64,000 nt of DNA from Tetracentron sinense (Eukaryota > Streptophyta > Magnoliopsida > Trochodendrales > Trochodendraceae), in NCBI GenBank assembly GCA_015143295.1, contig CM026557.1:34047965-34111964 (forward strand), in the 5' to 3' direction. Of this stretch, positions 22,700 through 33,578 are shown piece by piece (the first letter of the stretch is position 1; each line of letters starts with the position of its first letter). Made by a program: the position numbers and the translations under genes. The notes below the pieces were generated by a model. It was not told where the DNA came from. It ran no database searches and was given only the letters and a program-made list of their open reading frames with translations.

Positions 22700-24029
22700 T
22701 AGAGGTAATGCTTTATGTGTTCCAAATTGTTCCCTTCGATTAAAAATTATGCATGAAGTACACAATGCTGGACATTTTGGGAGAGAAAAAACTATTGCTC
22801 TTGTTCGAGAAAAGTTCTTTTAGCCTAACATTGATCGAGATGTGCAAAGGTTTGTTCAGCGATGTTACACTTGTCAAACCTCAAAGGATCACACTTCCAA
22901 TGCAGGATTATACATGCCTTTGCCCATTCCTGCCTATCCATGGGAAGATATTTCTATGGACTTTGTTTTGGGATTGCCACACACACCTAGAGGTATGGAC
23001 AGCATCTTTGTCGTTGTTGATAGGTTTTCTAAAATGGCTCACTTTGTTGTTTGTAAGTCTACAATGGATGCTAGCCACATTGATGGGTTGTTCTTCAAGG
23101 AGATTGTTCGCTATCATGGATTGCCAAAAACCATTACGTCAGATCGGGACACAAAATTCATGAGTCACTTTTGGCGATGCCTTTGGAAACATTTGGGCAC
23201 TAAACTAAATTTCAGCAGCCCTTATCATCCCCAAAGTGATGGGCAAACTGAAGTAATTAATAGAAAATTTTGAAACTTGTTGCGGTCTCATGTTGACGTA
23301 CCGGGAAATTGGGATCTCTCTCTACCAAGCATTGAGTTTGAGTTCAACAAGATGCCTAACCGTAACACAAGCTTTTCTCCTTTTCAGGTTGTCTTTGGAA
23401 GGAATCCTCATGGTCCTTTGGATCTAATTCCTATCCCAAATCCAGGTGCAACTCATCACAAGGCTGAAGATGTTATTAGTCGGCTTCAAAGCATCCATGA
23501 GAAAGTTCTTCACAACATTGAAAACACAAATGCAAAGTACAAAGCTTGTGTGGATGCTCATCATCGCCACATCGTCTTCAACATTGGTGATTATGTATAG
23601 ATTTATATTGCTAAGGACCGGTTACCAAGTGGTTCTTACAACAAACTCCAGCCCAAGAAGATTGGACCATTCAAAGTGCTTGAGAAAATAAATGATAATG
23701 CCTATCGCATAGGGCTTCCTGATCATTTCAGCACTTCAAATGTTTTCAATGTGCAGCACATTTCACCATTTTATGGAAATCAAGATGATGATGCTTTTGA
23801 GAACTCGAGGGCGAGTTCTTTGCAACCTGGGGAGGCTGATGAAGGACAAGAAACTAACATTGATGTCAAAGAAATATCAGAACAATTCCTGAAATCAGTA
23901 GAGCACCCAAAAGTTCTAAGAAAGTCTCAAAGGTTAAAGGATCGGGCCCATATGCAAGTTGGACTATTTTTTGGGCCAAACCCCAAGCCTCATATGGGTC
24001 AAGGTGTGACCCATATCCACAAAGCCTAG
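22700..24029 (+). pseudogene. Integrase of the CRM-like element, reading into the 3' LTR
   Basis: The HHCC zinc-binding domain (HEVHNAGHFGREKT...[10 protein letters not shown]) is followed by the DDE core: [17 protein letters not shown] and DGQTEVINR carry the three catalytic acids. Stops at about 22822, 23271 and 23598 break an otherwise continuous frame. The last open piece (23676-24029) holds the C-terminal domain (GLPDHFSTSNVFNVQHISPF) and then 64 codons that lie inside the 3' LTR. There is no classical chromodomain; CRM integrases carry their own C-terminal motif, partly LTR-encoded, which is the best explanation of this tail. Confidence 0.85.
23826..23836 (+). other. Polypurine tract of the CRM-like element
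   Basis: The short purine stretch ggggagg ends one base before the 3' LTR. It is embedded in the coding sequence (codons for QPGEAD), as expected if pol overlaps the LTR. Confidence 0.55.
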
Positions 24030-24376
24030 CTGGACAGTGTGGAGGGAAATGCATTTATCTTCAAGTCATAATTTCTTGTTGGGTCCTAGAAAGTCATCTT
24101 AGTCTACATGTCACTTTTAAGTCCATTTTGTAAAGTCCCAAAGTATCAAGTCCCTAAGTATTATTATGGTGAAGTCTAGTTTCAAGGAGGTTAGTTACTA
24201 GCATTAATTGTAAAGCTATTTAGCAAAATGTGTGGGAGGAGGAAGGGACAATTCTGAATTTTATTTGAAAGTAAAAAAAAGGTTTAGTTCCATTTCTTGG
24301 TTTCATTTCAGGAATTTTCCTTAATCATCTTTTCTTACAACAAAATTCTGCACTTTTCTCCATCAACTCTACATCA
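23837..24376 (+). repeat. 3' LTR of the CRM-like element
   Basis: 540 bases, TG...CA, followed by the duplication gacac at 24377-24381. The first 193 bases are open in the pol frame. Confidence 0.9.
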
Positions 24377-24669
24377 GACACTAACATAAATTAACATAAA
24401 CTAAAAAAAAACATTTGAGCAGAAAAAGTCCAATCAAAAGGGGAAGAAAGAACACAAGAAAAGAGCAATTTTGTGAAGAAGAGTTGATTGTGTGGTGTAA
24501 AACCTTACTTCATTCTTTGTATCAGCATTATTTATGGTGTATATGGATCCAACTTCAATATTTAGTTGGTTCTATAAGAGGATCACCGTCACCGTCAGAT
24601 GGATCCAACTTCTTTCCATGAATAGAAGAGAGGCATATGGATTTGCATCATTCATGTGAGTTTGAAGCA

Positions 24670-25800
24670 GTTTGAGAGAGATAGAGACCACCTGTAGAAA
24701 AGTTAGCCTTGAGACCGAAAAAATAGTGTAGGCAGCCCAAGTCCTTCATTGCAAAGACTTTTCCAAGGTCGGTACAAGTTGCTTAGGAGACAAATCATCA
24801 TTGCCAATAATCAAGATATCATCAACATATATCAGCAAAAAAAAGGACCTCCATCCTTGTCATAGGTGAAGAACGCATAATCGGCCTTAAAACCAGCAAA
24901 ACCCAAGTCTTCAAAATAGTCAGAAAATCTTTGAAATCAAGCCCGTGGGGCTTGTTCTAACCCATAGAGAGACCTATACAGCTTACAGGCGTGGTGAGAG
25001 AAGTTTAAATCTTCAACTGCCTTTGGTTGTTGCATGTAAACATCTTCACCCAAAATGCCATGAAGAAAGGCATTTTGGACGTCAAGCTGTTGAATGTTCC
25101 ATTTCTGATGAATGGCTAGAGCAAGTATAGTTCAAATAGTAGTATGTTTCACCATTGGAGTAAATGTTTCAGTGTAATCCAAATCCAGATGTCGATGGAA
25201 CTCATTTTCTACAAGCCGTGCTTTGTAGCGTTCAATAGAGTCATCCGACTTCTTGATTTTGTTGACCCACTTATTTGAAAGAATATTGGTAGCTTTAGTT
25301 GGATGAACAAGAGACCATGTCCCATTCTTTTGAGAGCATCAAACTCGCTACACATTGTTGCGCGCCATTTAGGTTGCTTATTGGCTTGGCCAAAGTAGGA
25401 CAGTTCAATCAGAGAAGTGAATGTAGTAGCAGATAGAGCATCTTTTGGGTTCAGTTTGTGAATGCCATGTTGTTGGCATGTTATCACAGCTTGGGTGGAA
25501 GAGGGAAGGTCAGTGGTGACAGAAATGGGTGCAAGTAAGGAAGGGGACAAGAGGGGTTGGTTTAGAGTGGTAATATCACGGGTAGGGTCTGGTATTATGC
25601 AAGAGTGTTACTTGGAGGCAAGGGAAGGACACCGGTGGTAGGTGTTGCGTGTTTAGGTGAACCAGGGGACTGGGGCACAAGAAGAGATGTGTCAATGATG
25701 ATGGGAGATGCTGGTTCCACCGGCATTGATGAAATGGGAGGAGCTGACGCCTACCTTCAACTGTTTCCATTTTTTTCCTTGGAATGACCAAGTTTGGGAG
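24670..25800 (-). pseudogene. Fragment of a Ty1/copia pol (Ale/Retrofit-like RT region)
   Basis: Minus strand. Going down from 25550 the text gives the linker before RT, then PKWRATMCSEFDALKR, then many disrupted RT blocks, ending with YVDDILIIGNDD (about 24800-24830) and KDLGCLHYFFGLK. Wording fits the Ale/Retrofit group. Stops and frame changes are frequent and no LTR, integrase or RNase H remains. The region 25576-25791 is probably the Pro/Ser-rich linker of the same copy. It lies directly downstream of the CRM-like insertion. Confidence 0.7.
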
Positions 25801-26532
25801 TCACATAATTTTTGTGCGATGAAGTCGATTCTGATTTTCACTCATGCATGAGATGGAAGCTACAGACATAACAACCAATGCAAGGGTGGCAAATGTTCAA
25901 TGTGTCATTGATTCAGCGGCATGTGACATTAAAAACTGTAGAGAATAATTCTCATGATTATTATTCTTAGTTTCTTCTAAAAGGGTGATTTATGCTATTT
26001 AAAACATATTAATATTAGTGTCTCAGATACTCCTCCTGCTCTTGTATTGTACGAGGACAAATGTATTTTGGGAATAGCTGCCCTTAGCTTTGGTAAGTGG
26101 CATACATCTCTCATTAACAAAGAGCCCAATTGTTTGTTCATGCATACATATTAAGCTTGATTTTTTTTAGGAATGCTAGCCCATTCGTTGGACTCTCACT
26201 GGCAAAGAGACTGGTGTTGGTTTTGCGACAGGTTAAAGATTAAATAAAGAGAAAGTTGTTTCTTTAATTGGTTACAAAAATAAATGTTTCAATAACAAGT
26301 GTCACTTCAACAGCGTGAGTATGGAAACTATTTTGAGTTTTGAGACTATGGCTAGCATTCTTTGCATTTTTTTATTGCAATAGTTTTTACATGTGGAGGC
26401 TGAGGTGGCTGGGTCAATGGGTCCATTTGTTTCACCACCTCACCTTCTATCAGCATGGAAGATCGTCCTCTTGTCGCTTCTTAATTTAAGGGACCTCATG
26501 ATCCGCATTATCTACTTGTCACACCATATATA
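25801..26532. other. Non-coding stretch left of the copia element, with a possible exon pair
   Basis: No gene is recognised. One canonical intron can be drawn at 26093-26170 (tttg|gtaagt ... ttttttttag|gaatgc) joining a block reading LYEDKCILGIAALSF to a second block; the joined frame soon stops and I know no family for it. The last five bases, atata, are the target duplication of the copia element. Confidence 0.25.
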
Positions 26533-26935
26533 TGTTGTACGAAAGTGTGCAAATAATAGTGAAATAAATACAAAAACAGTAAATCAAAACCAAATGGAAG
26601 AGAGAAACAAGCCAATAGAGAGACACTATTTACTTGGTTTAGCAATATGTCTACGTCCACGGGTAGCGGTGATCGATCACTATATTCAACTGAAGAGTTT
26701 ATAATGCTCTCACTCAGAAAACCTTCTTTCCCAATACACCCGAAAAATGGCTCTCTTCTCTATGAAATTTCACCCTAAAAAAATACCTCATATAATTAGG
26801 GTTACAACATAAAGACAATATGGGTAAAATACCCAAAACGGGTGGGGAAACCCCACACATGCCCAATTATCAGGTCATCCAGGTCACCAAATGGGTCATC
26901 ATGAATCCGGGTTGAATTCATGACAACATCCAACA
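26533..26935 (-). repeat. 3' LTR of the copia element
   Basis: 403 bases, TGTTGTACGAAAG to CATCCAACA on the plus strand. It carries a perfect 12-bp palindrome GTGATCGATCAC shared with the other LTR. Confidence 0.9.
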
Positions 26936-26950
26936 AATCTCCACCTTGGC
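26936..26950 (-). other. Polypurine tract of the copia element
   Basis: Minus strand GCCAAGGTGGAGATT immediately precedes the LTR start TGTTGG; AAGGTGGAGATT is the usual copia form. Confidence 0.8.
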
Positions 26951-27252
26951 TTGAATTCTACCAAACCATCAAAAAAATACAAGAGAACAAACCACGCTGC
27001 CTCCAAATGCACCCTTAGGCACCATGCAACCGAAGGTGCTCAAACCTGAGAAATATTGATCAAGTCCAAATAGTGCTTGAACTTGACCCCAGTAACCACC
27101 TTAGTAAGCATATATGCAGGGTTATCTGCAGTCCCAATCTTCTGAAGAAGAATATCACCTTCATCCACAACTTGTAGAACAAAATGAAAACAGACATCGA
27201 TATGCTTTGTTCGAGAATGATGAACCTGGTGCTTTGCTAAACAAATTACACT

Positions 27253-27492
27253 CTAACTGTCACAGTAGACATCAATGTGCTCCTGAACAATCCCCAACTC
27301 CTCAATCAACCCATGTAGCCAAATGGCCTCTTTAATAGCCTCTATCACTGCCATGTATTCAACCTCAGTAGTAGACAAAGCAACTATTGACTCTAACGTC
27401 GATCTCCAACTCACCGGTCCTCTAGCAAGAGTAAAGACATAACCTGTAGTTGACCGGCGTTTATCCAAATCATGGATAATCGATGACTGCAT
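27253..27492 (-). pseudogene. RNase H C-terminal half of the copia element
   Basis: Reads DLDKRRSTTGYVFTLARG, ALSTTEVEYMAVIEAIKEA and VYCDS then stop; these are the copia RNase H motifs, with the E and the third D of the active site. Remaining C-terminal text (HVHHSRTKHIDV-like) continues in pieces down to about 27030. Its N-terminal half is 11 kb away at 38820-38937, separated by the Tekay-like element and organelle-like DNA. Confidence 0.85.
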
Positions 27493-28190
27493 CTTTGATG
27501 CTGTAACGACCCCAAAATCCTACTAAAGCTAAAATAGGACTTTGGAATCGCCACATTACTTAAACCTGCTTAAAACCATGCATATAAGGCTACTACACGA
27601 GTCTCCAAAAATGAGAGTAACAAAATTCCGATATATAACCCAAACCAACCAAATAGCACGAGTCTATAGTCAACGATTACAACCCATAATAAACCAAAGA
27701 GTCTGATACACAACTAAAAGGAGTATACTGAGCAACATCAACTCAAAGTCCAATACAACACTCTCTCTCAACTAAACAAACATAAACTAAGAGGTGTAGC
27801 CACCCAAGTCTCTGGCTCCCTCCTCAGAAGGCTCACCTTCACCTCCTTCCTCTGCGTATGTTTCCTCAACCCACGGCTCCGCCGTGTACTCCTGCTCTAA
27901 ACCTGCCAAGACAAAGTCCGGCTGAGTACAAAGGTACTCAGTGTATATAAAATCCAACCAACAATAATAATATACCTGCACTTAGTTAGAAACATATCCA
28001 ATAACATAATAACATAATCAGAGTGCGGAAGAACGTGTGTGCATATACATCATATCATCACCTTGACTCGTGTACTTGTGAGAATCTTGGACTTAACAGA
28101 AAATACTCTTATGAACAACTTATGCTTAGGAGACCACGTGCTTGTGAGATGCTTATGCTTATGCACTTATTCAGATCATACAAGGATGAT

Positions 28191-28270
28191 ACATGCCGTT
28201 CTTGGTGGATACGGACCATGCCTTAGAAATCATATGGTTGACATGCCGTTCTTGGCGGATACGGACCATG
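28191..28270. repeat. Two copies of a 30-bp LTR repeat (three in the other LTR)
   Basis: Unit acatgccgttcttgg followed by yggatacggaccatg, starting at 28191 and 28241. The right LTR has copies at 35602, 35652 and 35697, so copy number has changed since insertion or during it. Confidence 0.85.
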
Positions 28271-29163
28271 TCATACTTATGCTTATTCAGAATGTCATAC
28301 ATATGTCATGCTCATGCTTGTGGTCCACATGTGTGAATTGTGAGACTCTTAACTTAACATACACGTGCATATGTGCTTAAGTATTGAAATTAACATTCGA
28401 GTTGGTAATTACTTAGGTTCCGATCGCCCACCATGGAAACTCCACTATATGTCCCATATCAAATAGTTAGAGAATTCCCGGTTTGAGAGATTTTCCTCTA
28501 AGTTCTTACCTTCCCGACTATCAATTTCCATGCAAGTAATTAGATATACTTAACAACGATCACATATACATATCTTATCATAATTCATAATCAATTTACC
28601 ACCATCTCATAAGAGTATAATATCATTTATCCTCTCAAGCATTTTCACAAACACCTTGAGTACACCCAATATGAATCCATTATTTTTCTACATTTTCAAG
28701 CATTCGTCAAACTATAATTTCATCCATAGAATCCATTCACCATTCACATCCACGTAATAATCCCATCCTCCATCCATTTCCCTTCCTCCATACATTCTAT
28801 TCACATTTAATCCATATTTCCAATCCACATTTTCATCCATCATTAACTTACTTCATAAGAAATTAGGGAAAAATGCATCAACTATCTATTTCTACAATTC
28901 CTAGCACATTAACATTCATAAAACCTTAAGATAGAGTTGATTAGGATAGTATATCGACCTTAGGAATCCTTCCCTTGGATTCAAAATGCTCCCGAGGTGA
29001 TTTAGAGAAGCTTTGAGGACGATCTCCAAGCTTTCCTCTCAATCTTCTAGCAACCTCCTTCTTCTCCAAGCAACCCTTCTCCAAAACCCTAGGTTTTCTC
29101 CCCCTTGTTACCAAATTAGGTTAGAACTAGGTAGAGTATTTTAATATTTCGAGTAGAACCCCC

Positions 29164-29171
29164 TATTTATA
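29164..29171 (-). promoter_or_regulatory. TATA box of the Tekay-like LTR
   Basis: Minus strand CTATAAATAGGGGG, a strong plant TATA box, 68 bases downstream (in element sense) of the nearest palindrome. The same box is in the right LTR near 36620-36627. Confidence 0.7.
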
Positions 29172-29238
29172 GCCTCAAGGTTTGGGAACCAAACGACCAA
29201 AAAGCCCTTACTAAAAATCAGTAAAAATACTCGAAGGA

Positions 29239-29421
29239 CCGATCAATTGGTGGTTATGACCGAGCGATCGGTTGCCTACCGATCGATCGGTGTTTATGAC
29301 CAAGCGACCGGTCAAAAACACACTCTCTGGAATTTTTCTCCATACAAAATTTTGGACCAGTCGATAGCTACCGATCGATCGGTTTGGACCAATCGATCGC
29401 TAGTTCTGACCAACCGATCGG
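29239..29421. promoter_or_regulatory. Array of CCGATCGATCGG-type palindromes (left LTR)
   Basis: Eight 12-bp units related to CCGATCGATCGG start at 29239, 29260, 29279, 29300, 29357, 29371, 29389 and 29410. The first four are spaced 21, 19, 21. Units are separated by gttatga-like spacers. The first unit is decayed (CCGATCAATTGG) by two transitions at CpG sites; in the right LTR it is perfect. It lies between the conserved 67-bp block and the TATA box. A role as a protein-binding array is inference. Confidence 0.75.
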
Positions 29422-29449
29422 TGCTTGCAGATTCTGACCCATTCTATTG

Positions 29450-29516
29450 TTTTGGCCATAACTTTTCACTCGCTCGTCAGATTTCGACGATTCAACTTGC
29501 GTTGGATTCGTCTTTC
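29450..29516 (-). promoter_or_regulatory. Conserved 67-bp LTR block containing an imperfect hairpin
   Basis: Element sense: GAAAGACGAAT ... AAAAGTTATGGCCAAAA. The same block is in the right LTR (36889-36955) and, at about 88 percent identity (8 differences in 67), in the unrelated-looking solo LTR at 41236-41302. Inside, GACGAAT-CAAC and GTTGAATCGTC can pair around GCAA. In all three it lies just upstream of a palindrome array. Confidence 0.75.
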
Positions 29517-29913
29517 GAAAATGAACATTTATGGTGTGTTAGAATTTCTAAATTCCACCTAATTAATAGACTAAATTATCCCCAAAGTTGACTGATCTGT
29601 AATTCAATCAGACAAAACAATGGAAAACCCACCTTTTAACTCAAAATGAGGAAAAACACTAAACATGAACCTCGAGGAGGGTTCCAACACCTTTCTAACG
29701 GTTCAAGAATCACACAATTCCAGTAAACGGTGCCAAAACTAGAGCTTCTTAAAGTTTAGGGTGTGTTATGACATTCCTGAACTATAAGTTTGATTAAGCC
29801 TTAATCACCCTACACCCATAAGATATAAATTACATAGACATTAAAACATCATAAATACTATAATACTCCTAATGTAATGCAATAAAAACATGAAAATGAT
29901 TCGGGTCTCTACA

Positions 29914-29929
29914 TCCTCTCCCTTAAAAG
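29914..29929 (-). other. Polypurine tract of the Tekay-like element
   Basis: Minus strand CTTTTAAGGGAGAGGA immediately before the LTR start TGTAGAG. The tract overlaps the end of the pol frame, as usual in this group. Confidence 0.85.
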
Positions 29930-31156
29930 AATTTCGTCCTCGAAATTTGCGTACCTTCGGTGAACAAGTGCGGGTACTTTTCGCGGACTTCGGCTTCTCT
30001 CTCCCAAGTAGCCTATTCTCTAGAGTGATGCTCCCATTGCAAGAGTACAAGAGGAATGACTTTAGAACGCAAAACTTGCTCTTTCTGATCCAAAATTCGA
30101 GCCGGTTGCTCCACTAAAGTTAAATCTTCCCGAATTTCCAACAGATCCAAATGAATGACATGTGAAGGATCGGAAATATACTTCTTCAACATAGAGATGT
30201 GAAAGACATTATGTACACCTTCCATGTGAGGTGGTAAGATAACCCAATAAGCAACTTCCTCGACTCGGGTGATGATCTCAAAAGGACCCACATATCTCGG
30301 ACTGAGCTTGCCTTGCTTGCCGAACCTCATCACCCCCTTCGTAGGTGAGATCTTAACAAACACAAAATCTCCAACTTGGAACTCAAGATCTCTCCTGCGA
30401 GTATCGGTGTAGTTCTTCTGCCTACTCTGAGCTGCTTTCAACCTCTCCCTGATCAACTGGACTCTATCCACAGTCTGACCAACGAGCTCGGGACCCAAAA
30501 GCTTCCTCTCGCCAACTTCGTCTCAACACAAAGGTGAACGACAACTCCTCCCATAAAGTGCCTCAAATGGAGCCATCTGAATGCTGGCTTGATAGCTATT
30601 TGTTGTAGGCAAACTCAACCAATGGTAGGTGATCATCCCAACTACCCTGGAAGTCTAACATACAAGCTCGTAGCATGTCCTCTATGATCTGGTTCACCCT
30701 CTCAGTTTGCCCATCTGTTTGAGGATGAAATGCCGTACTAAAATCCAAATAGGAACCCATAGCATGCTGAAAACTCTTCCAGAACTTGGAAGTAAATCTC
30801 AGATCTCGATCGGAAACAATACTAACCGGCACTCCATGCAAACGGACTATCTCCTTGATATAGAGGTTAGCCAACTGGTTAAAGTTGAAAGTGATTCGAT
30901 ATGGAAGAAAATGAGCTGATTTAGTCAATCGGTCAACCACAACCCAAATGGCATCAAAGTTCTTGGCTGTCTTTGGCAAACCAACAATGAAATCCATTGA
31001 GATATTTTCCCACTTCCACTCGGGAATAGGAAGAGACTGAAGAAGTCCTGCCGGTCTCCTGTGTTCGGCCTTCACTTGCTGACACACCAAACACTTGGAT
31101 ACAAAGGTAGCCACATCCTTCTTCATACCTCTCCACCAGAAATACTTCTTGAGGTT
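29930..31156 (-). pseudogene. Integrase and chromodomain of the Tekay-like element
   Basis: From the HHCC domain (VSKCLVCQQVKAEHRRP) through the DDE core (SMDFIVGLPKT, VSDRDLRF, DGQTERVNQ, all three acids kept) to the C-terminal GPFEIITRVEEVAYWV block and a chromodomain-like tail (LTLVEQPARILDQKEQVLR, then ATWEREAEVREKYP). Chromodomains of this type steer integration to heterochromatin. Breaks: stop near 31154, a one-base frame change near 30597, a TGA near 30520 and a stop near 30012 inside the chromodomain. Open pieces are 30596-31126 and 30013-30498. Confidence 0.88.
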
Positions 31157-32920
31157 CTAGTACATCTTAGTACCTCCCGGATGGACAGTGTACTTAGACT
31201 TGTGTGCTTCATCCAGAATTTCCCTTTTCAATTCTTCATTATCCGGAAAACAAAGTCTACCCTTGAAACAGACTCCACCATCTCTCCAAGAGAAATCCTC
31301 AAACCCGCTACTAAGCGACTTGTTCATGGGAGCGTGCAGTTCTCCATCATTCCACTGCAGATCCTTAATCCTATCCAATAAGGTTGGTCTGACCATAATG
31401 TTAGCCAACAAAGCTCCAGAAGCTCCCACACTGAAACCCGCATCAAGGCTAGATACCTCTTCGAGTAGCTTCCATTCTTGGACCATCAAGTGTGTCAGGA
31501 ATCCAGTAGGTCTCCTACTTAGCGCATCTGCCACTACATTCGCTTTTTCCGGATGGTACTGGATAGAGCAATCATAATCCTTGAGAAACTCCACCCAACG
31601 ACGCTGCCTCAAATTTAGCTCTTTCTGCGAGAACAAATACTTTAGGCTTTTGTGGTCGGTGAAAACTTCAAACTGCGCACCGTACAAGTAGTGCCTCCAG
31701 ATCTTAAGAGCAAAAACCAAAGCTACCAACTCCAAATCATGGGTAGGATAGTTCTTCTCGTGGTCTTTCAACTGCCGAGAAGCATAAGCAATCACCTTCC
31801 CGTGTTGCATAAGAACACAACCTAACCCAACGAGTGAAGCATCACTATACACCACAAAACCTTCACTATCGGATGGAATAGTCAGGATCGGAGCGGTGGT
31901 GAGACGCTTCTTCCACTCGAGAAAACTCTTCTCACATTTCTCATTCCACTCGAATCTAGCGTTCTTTCGAGTTAGATGAGTAAGCGGAGCTGCCAAACTA
32001 GAAAATCCTTCCACAAATCTTCTGTAATATCCAGCTAGGCCCAAAAAGCTTCGAACCTCTGTAACACTCTTTGGCCTTCCCCATCCTTCCACTGCTTCTA
32101 TCTTGGAAGGGTCAACTGAAATCCCCTCTTCTAACACCACATGGCCTAGAAATGCTACTTTTTCTAGTCAAAACTCGCACTTACTAAGCTTAGCATATAG
32201 CTTATGCTCACGGAGTGTCTTCAGGGTAATCCGGAGATGCATCTCATACTCTTTCTGTGTCCTGGAGTACACTAGAATTTCATCCACAAACACGATCACA
32301 AAGCGGTCCAGAGTTGGCTTGAAGATCCTGTTCATGAGATCCATGAATGCTGCCGGGGCATTTGTCAAACCAAACGGCATGACTAGGAATTCAAAATACC
32401 CATATCTGGTCCTGAATGCAGACTTAGGCACATCTTCCGCCTTTATCTTCAGCTGATGGTAGCCTGACCTTAAGTCGATCTTGGAGAAATACATAGCTCC
32501 TTGTAACTGATCAAACAAGTCATCGATCCTAGGCAAAGGATATTTGTTCTTGATAGTGACCTTGTTCAGTTACCGATGGTCGATGCACATCCTCATCGAA
32601 CCATCTTTCTTCTTCACAAACAAAACAGGAGCTCCCCAAGGTGATACACTTGGGCGGATAAACCCAAGACCAAGCAATTCATCAATCTGCTCCTTAAGCT
32701 CTTTCAACTCTACTGGAACCATCCTATACGAAGCTTTAGATATAGGGGCTGTACCCGGAGCTAACTCAATTGCAAACTCCACTTCTCTATCCGGAGGCAA
32801 ACCCAGCAAGTCTTTGGCAAAGACATCTATAAATTCTTCTACAACCGGAATACTTGAGGAATCTGGTGCTTCCGAGGTAGTAAGAATCAATGCCGCAAAA
32901 CTAGCTAAGTCCTTCTTCAA
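31157..32920 (-). pseudogene. Reverse transcriptase and RNase H of the Tekay-like element
   Basis: RT begins near 32920 ([20 protein letters not shown]), with [18 protein letters not shown], then after a stop near 32567 [17 protein letters not shown] and [17 protein letters not shown]. The catalytic box reads FVDE instead of F/Y-x-DD, so the second Asp is lost. After a stop near 32165, the connection ([17 protein letters not shown]) and RNase H ([53 protein letters not shown]) are open to 31157 with all catalytic acids. Open pieces: 32570-32920, 32168-32536, 31157-32140. Confidence 0.9.
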
Positions 32921-33059
32921 CCCTTGGAAACGAAAAGAGGGCTCACTGATTGGTCTAAAGTTGACTACCTTCCCAAAATAGTCAACATACCCATGGTATT
33001 TGGAAAGTCAATCCATGCCTAAAATGATGTCAAAGTCTTGGAACTCAAGGACAATCAGA

Positions 33060-33560
33060 TCAGCTGGCATCTCTCTGACCTACTCGAATATCACAAGCTC
33101 GATAGACCTTATCAGTGATGACTGAACTACCAACAGGAGTAGTAATCGATAATTCTTGATCTAACAGACTTGGCTCCATCGGAAACTCTCGTGCAAAACT
33201 AGGTGTGACGAAGGAGTGAATGGAACCAGTATTGATCAAAACATGAGCGAGGAAATCATTTATCAACAATGAGCCTGAATTAATACACAAAGCTAATTTG
33301 TCAAATCATGAATACATACATGCATCATACATCATGCTACATAATATTTAATATCACACACATAGCATCAGAACAATATTTTAATTGACTAAAACACAAA
33401 TAAACGTACCCTGCACAACGTCGTCGGACGCCTGTGCATCCCGCTCTGAGGTAGCAAACACTCGACCCTGAGCTGGCTGGCGAGGCTACTGAGGTCTAGG
33501 ACCCTGTGGTGGCCTCTGCTGTGTGGCCTGCTTGCCTGGGGGCCTGACTCCCTGTGGCTG
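33060..33560 (-). pseudogene. Protease region of the Tekay-like element
   Basis: The retropepsin core reads LINTGSIHSFVTPSF (33060-33290 piece). The catalytic triplet is NTG where the family has D-T/S-G, a G-to-A change that removes the essential Asp. Upstream, toward gag, there are in-frame TAG codons in a Gln/Pro-rich linker (about 33490 and 33580). Confidence 0.8.
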
Positions 33561-33578
33561 AGTCGGCTGAAGCCCTTG

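Larger units (their letters stand above)
18907..24376 (+). mobile_element. Full-length, inactive Ty3/gypsy chromovirus, CRM-like (5.5 kb)
   Basis: Two LTRs (541 and 540 bp) with TG...CA ends enclose gag and pol in the order PR-RT-RNH-INT. The target duplication gacac is perfect (18902-18906 and 24377-24381). Both LTRs begin TGATG and the pol frame continues about 190 bases into the 3' LTR; both traits are known from CRM (centromeric retrotransposon) chromoviruses, and the integrase wording ([15 protein letters not shown]) fits. About 31 differences between the LTRs (hand count, about 5.6 percent) imply an age of roughly two million years at 1.3e-8 substitutions per site per year. Pol needs at least two frame changes and several stops, so it is dead. 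CRM assignment is inference; a phylogeny of RT would test it. Confidence 0.8.
27502..29913 (-). repeat. 3' LTR of the Tekay-like element (2412 bp)
   Basis: On the minus strand it starts TGTAGAGACCC and ends GGTCGTTACA. It holds two copies of a 30-bp repeat (28191-28220 and 28241-28270), a palindrome array, a TATA box and a conserved 67-bp block, described separately. The small minus ORF near 27787-27981 and plus ORFs near 28023-28380 have counterparts in the other LTR and are chance readings. Confidence 0.92.

Noticed and set aside
27787..28380. Small ORFs on both strands inside the Tekay-like LTR, with near-identical counterparts at 35198-35637
   Set aside because: Their similarity is explained by the LTR pair. 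Codon use and position (R-U5 of an LTR) give no sign of coding.
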